This document shows, piece by piece, positions 24,034 through 30,560 of a DNA stretch of 39,644 bases. A model generated the notes under the pieces. The model was given only the letters and a program-made list of their open reading frames with translations. It made no database searches and was not told the origin of the DNA. The position numbers were made by a program, and so were the translations under genes. Within the stretch, counting starts at the first letter, position 1. The number at the start of each line of letters is the position of its first letter. The stretch is from Thiohalobacter sp. (lineage in GTDB: Bacteria; Pseudomonadota; Gammaproteobacteria; Thiohalobacterales; Thiohalobacteraceae). The stretch is from NCBI RefSeq assembly GCF_027000115.1, contig NZ_JALTON010000050.1, forward strand, positions 1-39,644, written 5' to 3'.

Positions 24034-24434
24034 GCGAGCGAACCATCGTGCGGGTACGCGAAGTGATGAAGCCCGATTTCGACATGGTCGACGGCATGAC
24101 CACCGTGGCCGAGGCCCTGCGCACCATGAAACACGTGGAACAGAAGGCGCTGATGGTCAGCAAGCGCCACGAGGATGACGAGTTCGGCATGGTGCTGATT
24201 TCGGACGTGGCCCGCCACGTACTGGCCAAGGATCGCTCGCCGGAACGGGTGAACGTCTACGAGATCATGGCCAAGCCGGTGGTGTCCGTGGACCCGGACA
24301 TGGACATCCGCTACTGCGCGCGCCTGTTCGAGCGTTTCGGGCTGTCGCGCGCACCGGTAATCGAGAGCGGCCAGGTGATCGGGATCGTCAGTTTCACCGA
24401 CTTGGTACTGAAGGGGCTTTGCCAGCGGATATAG
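24030..24434 (+). CDS. Tandem CBS-domain protein
   Basis: A 134-residue protein consisting of a single CBS pair: CBS1 (VREVMKPDFDMVDGMTTVAE ... FGMVLISDVARHVL) and CBS2 (VYEIMAKPVVSVDPDMDIRY ... GQVIGIVSFTDLVL). CBS pairs commonly bind AMP, ADP, ATP or other adenosyl ligands and report energy state to a linked transporter or enzyme. It overlaps the PII-like gene by an ATGA, so it is the last member of the DUF1538-DUF1538-PII-CBS operon. There is no fused catalytic or membrane domain. Confidence 0.9.
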   Translation: MSERTIVRVREVMKPDFDMVDGMTTVAEALRTMKHVEQKALMVSKRHEDDEFGMVLISDVARHVLAKDRSPERVNVYEIMAKPVVSVDPDMDIRYCARLFERFGLSRAPVIESGQVIGIVSFTDLVLKGLCQRI

Positions 24435-24475
24435 GTCCGTAACCGACTGACTGAGCGTCGAAAAGGGGCCGTTGA

Positions 24476-24494
24476 CCCGCATATTGCACCAGGG
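24476..24494. repeat. Isolated terminal inverted repeat of the 254-bp element
   Basis: CCCGCATATTGCACCAGGG identical to the ends of the element at 12963-13216. The bases that follow (CGGGCGG) resemble the inverted right end of the full copies rather than the left end. No inner part and no partner end are present nearby. It lies 17 bp upstream of the phoB Pho box. Confidence 0.8.
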
Positions 24495-24510
24495 CGGGCG
24501 GTCTCGCCTC

Positions 24511-24543
24511 CGTCATCCGTCTGTCATAATGGCGCGGTCTAAT
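24511..24543 (+). promoter_or_regulatory. Pho box and -10 of phoB
   Basis: CGTCATCCGT followed by CTGTCATAAT (24511-24530) gives two GTCAT cores exactly 11 bp apart (24512 and 24523), the PhoB direct-repeat spacing. TCTAAT (24538-24543) is a plausible -10. phoBR is therefore likely autoactivated by PhoB. Confidence 0.7.
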
Positions 24544-24574
24544 GTCGGCAATGTGACAACCGGACCTCTGGACC

Positions 24575-25267
24575 ATGACTGCTGCCACCATCCTGATCGT
24601 CGAGGACGAAGCCGCCATTCGCGACATGGTGCGTTTCGCGCTGGAGCGCGCCGAGTTCGAGACCCGCGAGGCCGGCGATGCGGCCGCCGCCCAGGTTGCC
24701 ATCGCCGACCAGCCGCCGGACCTGATCCTGCTCGACTGGATGCTCCCGGACCTGAGCGGCATCGACCTCGCCCGGCGCCTGCGCAAGGACGAGCTGACGC
24801 GTGACATTCCGGTCATCATGCTCACCGCGCGCGGCGAGGAGGAGGACAAGATCCGCGGCCTGGAGGTCGGCGCGGACGACTACATCACCAAGCCCTTCTC
24901 CCCGCGCGAACTGGTGGCCCGCATCCGCGCCGTGCTGCGGCGGGTGCGGGGCGAGGGTGGCGAGCGGCCGATCGAAATCGAGGGCCTGATCCTGGATCCG
25001 GTCGGGCACCGGGTCAGCGCCCACGGCGAGCCGCTGGAGATGGGGCCGACGGAGTTTCGGCTGCTGCACTTCTTCATGGCCCATCCGGAACGGGTGTTCA
25101 GCCGCTCCCGGTTGCTCGACAGCGTCTGGGGGCGTAACGTCTACGTCGAGGAGCGCACCGTGGATGTGCACATCCGCCGCTTGCGCAAGGCCCTGGCCCC
25201 GCACGGACATGATCGTCTGATCCAGACGGTGCGGGGAGCAGGTTATCGCTTTTCCAGACAGGTCTGA
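24575..25267 (+). CDS. phoB: Phosphate regulon response regulator PhoB
   Basis: A 230-residue OmpR/PhoB-type response regulator. The receiver domain has acidic E10/D11, phosphoacceptor D54 ([10 protein letters not shown]), T84 and K106 ([13 protein letters not shown]). The C-terminal winged helix (about 135-230) includes [20 protein letters not shown] and [16 protein letters not shown], matching PhoB. When phosphorylated by PhoR it binds Pho boxes. It is 9 bp upstream of phoR and has its own Pho box. Confidence 0.96.
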   Translation: MTAATILIVEDEAAIRDMVRFALERAEFETREAGDAAAAQVAIADQPPDLILLDWMLPDLSGIDLARRLRKDELTRDIPVIMLTARGEEEDKIRGLEVGADDYITKPFSPRELVARIRAVLRRVRGEGGERPIEIEGLILDPVGHRVSAHGEPLEMGPTEFRLLHFFMAHPERVFSRSRLLDSVWGRNVYVEERTVDVHIRRLRKALAPHGHDRLIQTVRGAGYRFSRQV

Positions 25268-25276
25268 GCCTTTGCA

Positions 25277-26617
25277 ATGAATCCCTGGGCCGACGAGGCA
25301 TGGCGCTTTGCCGTGACGGTAGCCGTCACCTCGGCTGTCGGCGCCCTGCTCGGTTCGGCGGGCTGGGGGTTTGCCATGGGCGTGCTGGGCTATCTGGGCT
25401 GGCATCTGGGCAACCTGTTCCGGCTGTTTCACTGGCTGCGTGACGGCAAGCGCTTTCATCCCCCCGAATCCAGCGGTGTATGGGGCGAGGTATTCCAGCG
25501 TATCTACCGCCTGCAGCAGCGCAACCGCAAGCGCAAGCGCAAGCTGGGCAAGATGCTCAATCGCTTTCAGGAAGCCACTTCGGCCATGCCGGACGCCACC
25601 GTGGTGCTCAATGCCGACGAGGAAATCGAGTGGTGGAACGATGCTGCCGGCGAGCTGTTCGCCTTCCAGTTCCCGCGTGACGTGGGTCAGCGCATCGGCA
25701 ATCTGCTGCGCCACCCGGATTTCGTGCGGTATCTGCGTGCCGGTGACTACGAGGCACCGGTCATCATTCCCTCGCCCCGGGACGAGCGGAAGGTGATCTC
25801 GGTACGCATCGTGCCCTACGGCAAGAGCCAGCGCCTGGTGGTCGCCCGCGACATCACCCGGCTTCAGAAACTGGAGCAGATGCGCCAGGACTTCGTGGCC
25901 AATGTCTCGCATGAGCTGCGTACGCCCCTGACCGTGGTATCGGGTTATCTGGAAACGCTGGAGGAGGACAGCGAGCGACTCGACCCGCAGTGGCGCCGGA
26001 CCCTGGGCGTCATGCGCCAGCAGACCGAGCGCATGGAGCGCATCGTCGAAGACCTGCTGATGTTGTCCCGGCTGGAGACCGAGCAGAAGGAGGCAGGGCA
26101 GGAAGCGGTCAGTGTCCCCAGTCAACTGGCCGCCATCTGTGAGGATGCCCGCCGCCTCAGCGGCGAGGACAACCACGACATCCGGCTGGATGTCGATCCG
26201 CGGCTCTGGCTGCGTGGCAACGATGGCGAACTGCGCAGCCTGTTTTCGAACCTGGTGTTCAACGCCGTGCGCTACACCCCTGCTGGCGGGCGTATCGAGG
26301 TGCGCTGGTTCCGGCGCGAGGGCGAGCCCTGCTTCGAGGTGCGGGATACCGGCATCGGCATTGCCGCCCAGCACATCCCGCGGCTGACCGAGCGCTTCTA
26401 CCGGGTCGACGTGGGTCGCAGCCGCTCCAGTGGCGGGACCGGCCTGGGGCTGGCCATCGTCAAGCACGTGCTGCTGCGCCATGGCGGCCGGCTGGAGATC
26501 GACAGCCGGGTCGGCGAGGGCAGTACCTTTCGTGCCTGTTTCCCGGCCGAGCGCCGGCTCGAGATCGAGCCGTCCGATGCCGCCGGGTCCGAGCCCCCGG
26601 AGCGGGCGCGGCTGTAA
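25277..26617 (+). CDS. phoR: Phosphate regulon sensor histidine kinase PhoR
   Basis: A 446-residue sensor kinase. A short N-terminal membrane part (about 10-55) with no large periplasmic domain is followed by a PAS domain (MPDATVVLNADEEIEWWNDA) and a HisKA with phosphoacceptor His near 212 (VSHELRTPLTVVSGYLE). The HATPase_c domain has N box NLVFNAVRYTPAGG, and G boxes DTGIGIAAQHIP and GGTGLGLAIVKHVL. PhoR has no periplasmic sensor and reads phosphate through PstSCAB-PhoU. It is cotranscribed with phoB. pstS follows by 108 bp with its own Pho box. Confidence 0.96.
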   Translation: MNPWADEAWRFAVTVAVTSAVGALLGSAGWGFAMGVLGYLGWHLGNLFRLFHWLRDGKRFHPPESSGVWGEVFQRIYRLQQRNRKRKRKLGKMLNRFQEATSAMPDATVVLNADEEIEWWNDAAGELFAFQFPRDVGQRIGNLLRHPDFVRYLRAGDYEAPVIIPSPRDERKVISVRIVPYGKSQRLVVARDITRLQKLEQMRQDFVANVSHELRTPLTVVSGYLETLEEDSERLDPQWRRTLGVMRQQTERMERIVEDLLMLSRLETEQKEAGQEAVSVPSQLAAICEDARRLSGEDNHDIRLDVDPRLWLRGNDGELRSLFSNLVFNAVRYTPAGGRIEVRWFRREGEPCFEVRDTGIGIAAQHIPRLTERFYRVDVGRSRSSGGTGLGLAIVKHVLLRHGGRLEIDSRVGEGSTFRACFPAERRLEIEPSDAAGSEPPERARL

Positions 26618-26622
26618 CCGAA

Positions 26623-26655
26623 CTGTCACATTTCGTTCATTTCCATGTCATCGGC
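26623..26655 (+). promoter_or_regulatory. Triple-repeat Pho box of pstS
   Basis: Three 11-bp units, CTGTCACATTT (26623), CGTTCATTTCC (26634) and ATGTCATCGGC (26645), place the cores TGTCA, GTTCA and TGTCA exactly 11 bp apart. It starts 6 bp after the phoR stop and lies about 70 bp before the pstS ATG. Confidence 0.8.
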
Positions 26656-26725
26656 GCTGCACACAATGGCGCCAGCATGACAAACCGCCTGCGGCGGACC
26701 TTATCCAAAAGCAAGGAGATCCGAA

Positions 26726-27700
26726 ATGGCAATGAAGAAGCTGATGCTGGCTCTGGGCATGGCTACGGCCGGTTTCATGGCCCAGCAGGCCGCTGCCGGA
26801 GTCGATGTCGATCCGGCGCTCCCCGACTACAGCAAGGCCAGTGGCGTGTCCGGCAACCTGTCCTCGGTGGGGTCGGATACGCTGGCCAACCTGATGACGT
26901 TGTGGGCGGAGGAGTTCAAGCGCGTCTATCCCAACGTCAACATCCAGATTCAGGCTGCCGGTTCCTCTACCGCGCCGCCCGCGCTCACCGAGGGCACGTC
27001 CAATCTCGGCCCCATGAGTCGCAAGATGAAGGACAAGGAAATTGCCGCCTTCGAGAAGAAGTTCGGTTACAAGCCCACTGCGATCCGCGTGGCCATCGAT
27101 GCGCTGGCCGTCTATGTGCACAAGGACAACCCGATCAAGGGGCTGACCATTCCCCAGGTCGATGCCATCTTTTCCTCCACCCGCAAGTGCGGCTACCCGG
27201 AAGACATCACCCGCTGGGGACAGCTTGGCCTGAGCGGTGCCTGGGAGAATCGCCCGATTCAGCTCTATGGGCGCAACTCGGTTTCCGGGACCTATGGTTA
27301 CTTCAAGAAGAAGGCGCTGTGCAAGGGTGATTTCAAGAACAACGTCAACGAGCAGCCGGGTTCGGCCTCGGTGGTGCAGTCGGTATCCAGCTCACTGAAC
27401 GGTATCGGCTACTCCGGCATCGGCTACAAGACCTCGGGAGTACGTGCCGTGCCACTGGCGAAGAAGGAAGGTCAGCCCTTTGTGGAAGCCACCGGCGAGA
27501 ACGCCATCAAGGGCAAGTTTCCCCTGGCCCGTTTCCTGTACATCTATGTCAACAAGCACCCCAACAAGCCGCTGCCACCGCTGGAGCGCGAGTTCCTGAA
27601 ACTGGTGCTGTCGAAGACCGGTCAGAAGGTGGTGGTCAAGGATGGCTATATCCCGCTGCCGGCTTCGGTGGCCCAAAAGGAACTGGCCAAGCTGCAGTAG
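26726..27700 (+). CDS. pstS: Periplasmic phosphate-binding protein PstS
   Basis: A 324-residue substrate-binding protein with a signal peptide (about 1-24, cut after QQAAA). The mature start [40 protein letters not shown] and [11 protein letters not shown] are the phosphate-loop segments of the Pseudomonas-type PstS, which differs from E. coli Pst[19 protein letters not shown] is the second ligand region. It delivers phosphate to PstCAB. The usual next gene, pstC, is about 5 kb away, beyond PilZ, ppx and ppk. The ATG at 26726 follows AAGGAGAT. A terminator follows at 27725. Confidence 0.96.
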   Translation: MAMKKLMLALGMATAGFMAQQAAAGVDVDPALPDYSKASGVSGNLSSVGSDTLANLMTLWAEEFKRVYPNVNIQIQAAGSSTAPPALTEGTSNLGPMSRKMKDKEIAAFEKKFGYKPTAIRVAIDALAVYVHKDNPIKGLTIPQVDAIFSSTRKCGYPEDITRWGQLGLSGAWENRPIQLYGRNSVSGTYGYFKKKALCKGDFKNNVNEQPGSASVVQSVSSSLNGIGYSGIGYKTSGVRAVPLAKKEGQPFVEATGENAIKGKFPLARFLYIYVNKHPNKPLPPLEREFLKLVLSKTGQKVVVKDGYIPLPASVAQKELAKLQ

Positions 27701-27724
27701 CAGGGCACAGTATTCTCGCAATCG

Positions 27725-27757
27725 ACGGCCCCGCTTCTGCGGGGCCGTTTTCCGTTT
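27725..27757 (+). terminator. pstS rho-independent terminator
   Basis: CGGCCCCGC (27726-27734), TTCT loop, GCGGGGCCG (27739-27747), then TTTTCCGTTTT. A strong stem with a T-rich tail, 25 bp after the pstS stop. Confidence 0.9.
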
Positions 27758-27817
27758 TGGCGCAGGACAGTTATTAGTCGTCTCACAATTGTCTGAACAT
27801 GGAAGTCCTGTGAATTC

Positions 27818-27908
27818 GTAGGATGGGCAAAGGAACGCAGCGACGTGCCCATCAGCATCCCGTGACCGTCATGATGGGCACGGCCCTTCGGGCCTTTGCC
27901 CATCCTAC
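27818..27908. repeat. 91-bp nested inverted repeat (BIME/REP-like)
   Basis: Outer arms GTAGGATGGGCAAAGG (27818-27833) and its perfect inverse (27893-27908). Inner arms CGTGCCCATCA (27844-27854) and TGATGGGCACG (27872-27882). Each half alone can fold through GATGGGCA/TGCCCATC, so it is a pair of inverted REP-type units. It lies between pstS with its terminator and the duplicated pstS tail. Confidence 0.85.
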
Positions 27909-27913
27909 CAAGT

Positions 27914-28012
27914 CTGGTGTTGTCGAAGACAGGTCAGAAGGTGGGGGTCAAGGATGGCTATATCCCGCTGCCGGCTTCGGTGACCCAAAAGGAACTGGCC
28001 AAGCTACAGTAG
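27914..28012 (+). pseudogene. Duplicated C-terminal fragment of pstS
   Basis: This stretch encodes [20 protein letters not shown], then [12 protein letters not shown] and a stop, and matches the last 32 codons of pstS (27602-27700) with only a few substitutions (for example Val to Gly and Ala to Thr). The frame is still open, but there is no start codon, ribosome site or 5' part, so it is not a gene. It begins 6 bp after the REP-like element and is followed by a second copy of the pstS terminator. It is the remnant of a partial duplication or of a former second pstS. Confidence 0.9.
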
Positions 28013-28036
28013 CAGGCGCCGGTTTCGGCGACAGGG

Positions 28037-28064
28037 ACGGCCCCGCGCGAGCGGGGCCGTTCTT
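28037..28064 (+). terminator. Second copy of the pstS-type terminator
   Basis: ACGGCCCCGC (28037-28046), GCGA loop, GCGGGGCCGT (28051-28060), then TCTTG. The same stem as the pstS terminator with another loop and a weaker T tail; it belongs to the duplicated pstS tail. Confidence 0.75.
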
Positions 28065-28124
28065 GTATGGGCGCAGCATCGTTGGCCCGCAACCGGGTCG
28101 GCTCGGCGGGTGGTCGTGCAGTTC

Positions 28125-28442
28125 TCAGGCCGCGCTCAGCATGTGGCGCAGGGCGTAGAAGTCGCCATAGTCGATGTGGCGCAGCATCAGCCCGACCCCG
28201 GTGCTGTTACCGTGTACCACATAGGCGGGCAGATGGTGTTCCCTGGGCTTGCCGTTCTTCCGGGTCACGAAAATGACCTCCAGTTCGGCGTTGACAGGCA
28301 GTTCGACCCCCTGGGTGCGCACGAACATGCCTTCCAGACTGACATCGCGCGTGCGGCCGTGGATGGTGCCCACCGGGTCGTAGTGCAGCGCGACCTCCAT
28401 CTCGATCGGCTTGCGTTCGCTCCAACGGTGTTCGATTGCCAT
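28125..28442 (-). CDS. PilZ-domain protein (c-di-GMP binding)
   Basis: A 105-residue single-domain PilZ protein. The N-terminal RWSERKPIEMEVALHYDPVG gives the arginine-containing c-di-GMP motif (variant of RxxxR), and TRDVSLEGMFVRTQG gives the (D/N)xSxxG motif. GVGLMLRHID is the usual C-terminal strand. It is likely a c-di-GMP receptor. GGGAGGAA precedes the ATG. Its minus-strand position among phosphate genes suggests it is a passenger in the Pho island; any partner is unknown. A c-di-GMP-making GGDEF protein lies 14 kb away. Confidence 0.88.
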   Translation of the reverse strand: MAIEHRWSERKPIEMEVALHYDPVGTIHGRTRDVSLEGMFVRTQGVELPVNAELEVIFVTRKNGKPREHHLPAYVVHGNSTGVGLMLRHIDYGDFYALRHMLSAA

Positions 28443-28539
28443 GGTATTCCTCCCTCGGCATTTCCCTTTGCCGGTTTTTCGTCAGCAGGAAGAAATCCAG
28501 CAAGAATGGTGCCAGTCTTCCTGTCCCCTCACCGACTAG

Positions 28540-28796
28540 CCCGCATATTGCACCAGGGGCTGCGGATGATGGCGGATTTGCAGCCGGGCTCGGGGAGGGC
28601 TGGCGCTCAAGCCGCAGCCGTCGCTACGGCTTGAGTGAAGCGCCCCCGAGGCCGAGCGAAAAAAATCCGCCAGGGCCGCAGCAGGATGCGGGCGGGCACA
28701 AATCGTACTCCGGGCCATGGGCAAACAACCCGATCCATTGCCCGCCAGGACAACAAGTTGCCCGCCGCCCGCTACCGCCCTGGTACAATATGCGGG
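28540..28796. repeat. 257-bp palindromic element, copy 2
   Basis: The ends are CCCGCATATTGCACCAGGG (28540-28558) and its inverse with one mismatch (28778-28796); TAG before and CTA after extend the inverted repeat to 22 bp. The inner hairpin is conserved: TGGCGGATTT at 28570, and CTCAAGCCGCAGC-CGTC-GCTACGGCTTGAG in pieces at 28606-28635. It differs from copy 1 by scattered substitutions and three extra A's. It fills most of the gap between the PilZ gene and the ppx promoter. Confidence 0.88.
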
Positions 28797-28860
28797 CTAT
28801 CCGTCCGGCCCCTGTTTCTACTATAGTCCCTGCGGGCATCGCTTCCAGGACGCCATCGCG

Positions 28861-28910
28861 TTCCAAGGCCGGCAGTCGGTTGGTATAGTCGCGGCACGGC
28901 CGAAAGGCCG
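28861..28910 (+). promoter_or_regulatory. Putative ppx promoter with 5' GAAA hairpin
   Basis: TTCCAA (28861-28866), 17-bp spacer, TATAGT (28884-28889). A transcript from about 28896 would begin with the hairpin CGGCC-GAAA-GGCCG (28897-28910), a GNRA-type loop, before the ppx start codon at 28940. The -35 is weak. Confidence 0.4.
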
Positions 28911-28939
28911 GTTCCCATCGCTTTTCGAGAGGCTGCCCG

Positions 28940-30442
28940 GTGCTGGATGCCCCTGTGTTCGACGAGATCGCCGCCGTCGATCTCGGTTCCAACAGTTTCC
29001 ACATGATCGTCGCCCGTCTGCGCGATGGCCGGCTGGAGGTCATCGACCGGCTGCGCGAGCATGTGCGCCTGGCGCAGGGCCTGTTGCCCGACAACCGCCT
29101 GTCCGAAGAAGCCCGTGCGCGTGCCCTGGACTGTCTGGCGCGCTTCGGCCAGCGGCTACGGGAACTGCCGACGGGGGCGGTGCGGGCGGTCGGTACCAAC
29201 ACCCTGCGCAAGGCCCGCTCGCCCGGTTTTCTGGAGGCAGCACGGGAGGCGCTGGGGCATCCGGTCGAGATCATCTCCGGCGTCGAGGAGGCGCGCCTGA
29301 TCTATCTGGGCGTGGCCCGCAGCCTGGAGGCGGCGGCACGCGAGCGGCGGCTGGTGATGGACATCGGCGGGGGCAGCACCGAACTCATCATCGGCAGCGG
29401 CGACCAGGCCCAGGAGCTGGAGAGCCTGTACATGGGTTGCGTGTCCATGAGCCAGCGCTTCTTTGCCGATGGCCGCGTGGACAAGCCGGCCATGCGCCGC
29501 GCCATCCTGGCCGCCCAGCTCGAAGTGGAACCCATACGCCGGCGTTTTCTGCGCCGGGGCTGGGAAGGGGCGGTCGGGGCCTCGGGTACCATCAAGGCGG
29601 TCAGGCAGATCCTGCTGGCCGAGGGCTGGTCCGACCAGGGCATTACCCCCGGAGGGCTGAAGAAGCTGCGCAAGGCGCTGATCGCGGCCGGCGACATGGC
29701 GAAGGTTTCGCTCAAGTCGCTGAGCGACGAGCGGCGGCCGGTGCTGCCGGGCGGAGTTGCCATCCTCAGTGCCGTTTTCGACCTGCTCGAAATCGAGCGC
29801 ATGCAGGTGTCGTCCGGCGCGCTTCGCGAGGGCATACTGTTCGACCTGGTCGGCCGCCTGCACCATGCCGATATCCGCGAGCACAGCGTCGAGCGCATGA
29901 TCGAGCGCTTCCGCTGCGACACGGCGCAGGCGCAGCGCGTCGCGCGCGTGGCCCTGCGCCTGTTCGACCAGCTCGCGCCGGACTGGAAGCTGGACGTGGG
30001 CATCTGGCGACCGGTGCTGGACTGGGCCGCGCGGCTGCACGAAATCGGTCTGGTGGTGGCGCATGGCCAGTATCACAAGCACGGTGCCTACCTGGTCGAG
30101 CACTCCGATATGGCCGGCTTTTCGCTGACCGAACAGAAAATGCTGGCCGCACTGGTCCGCAGTCACAGGCGCAAGTTTCCCCGCGCCGTTTTCGAGGGCC
30201 TGCCCAGGGGCGTGCGCGAGGTCGCGGAGTCGCTGGCCGTGCTGCTGCGGCTGGCGGCGCTGATCCAGCGTGGCCGCTCCAGTCGCACACCGGAAATCCT
30301 GCACGCGCGAGCCGATGGCCCGCGGGGGCTGACGCTGCGCTTCGGCAAGGGCTTTCTCGAGCATCACCCGCTGACCCGTGCCGATCTGGAAGCCGAGCGG
30401 CGCTACCTCGGGGCGATCGGCTGGCGGCTCGATTTCGAGTGA
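28940..30442 (+). CDS. ppx: Exopolyphosphatase (Ppx/GppA family)
   Basis: A 500-residue Ppx/GppA phosphatase of the ASKHA fold. Visible: AAVDLGSNSFHMIVARL (phosphate 1 motif), VRAVGTNTLRKA, MDIGGGSTELIIGSG (phosphate 2), GAVGASGTIKAVRQIL and a C-terminal HD-like domain (VVAHGQYHKHGAYLVEHSDM). It removes terminal phosphate from polyphosphate, or hydrolyses pppGpp. The start is GTG at 28940, preceded by GAGAGG; no nearby in-frame ATG fits. It converges on ppk, and the two form the polyphosphate pair of the island. Confidence 0.94.
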   Translation: MLDAPVFDEIAAVDLGSNSFHMIVARLRDGRLEVIDRLREHVRLAQGLLPDNRLSEEARARALDCLARFGQRLRELPTGAVRAVGTNTLRKARSPGFLEAAREALGHPVEIISGVEEARLIYLGVARSLEAAARERRLVMDIGGGSTELIIGSGDQAQELESLYMGCVSMSQRFFADGRVDKPAMRRAILAAQLEVEPIRRRFLRRGWEGAVGASGTIKAVRQILLAEGWSDQGITPGGLKKLRKALIAAGDMAKVSLKSLSDERRPVLPGGVAILSAVFDLLEIERMQVSSGALREGILFDLVGRLHHADIREHSVERMIERFRCDTAQAQRVARVALRLFDQLAPDWKLDVGIWRPVLDWAARLHEIGLVVAHGQYHKHGAYLVEHSDMAGFSLTEQKMLAALVRSHRRKFPRAVFEGLPRGVREVAESLAVLLRLAALIQRGRSSRTPEILHARADGPRGLTLRFGKGFLEHHPLTRADLEAERRYLGAIGWRLDFE

Positions 30443-30560
30443 AATGCCACGGTTGCGGGCGCAACGCAGAGGCACATAGGGCGCCGCGAAAGCCGGGTGC
30501 AGCTTGTGTTGAACCAGGGCCTGGGAGGGTGTCTTCCGCCGCGTTCGCTGGCTTGTCTCC

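Noticed and set aside
27914-28012. Functional second pstS
   Set aside because: Only the last 32 codons are present, with no start codon or signal peptide.
27823-28158. Open frames on both strands through the 91-bp palindrome
   Set aside because: They are translations of an inverted repeat and its flanks, with no start signal or domain.
28536-28724. Small minus-strand frame inside the 257-bp element, similar to one in copy 1
   Set aside because: The similarity follows from the shared repeat sequence; the frame crosses the hairpin stems and has no ribosome site. The 3-nt indel keeps frame, so I noted it, but two copies are too few to argue for coding.
30452-30465. Hairpin GTTGC-GGGC-GCAAC between ppx and ppk as a terminator
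   Set aside because: Only five pairs and no T-run.
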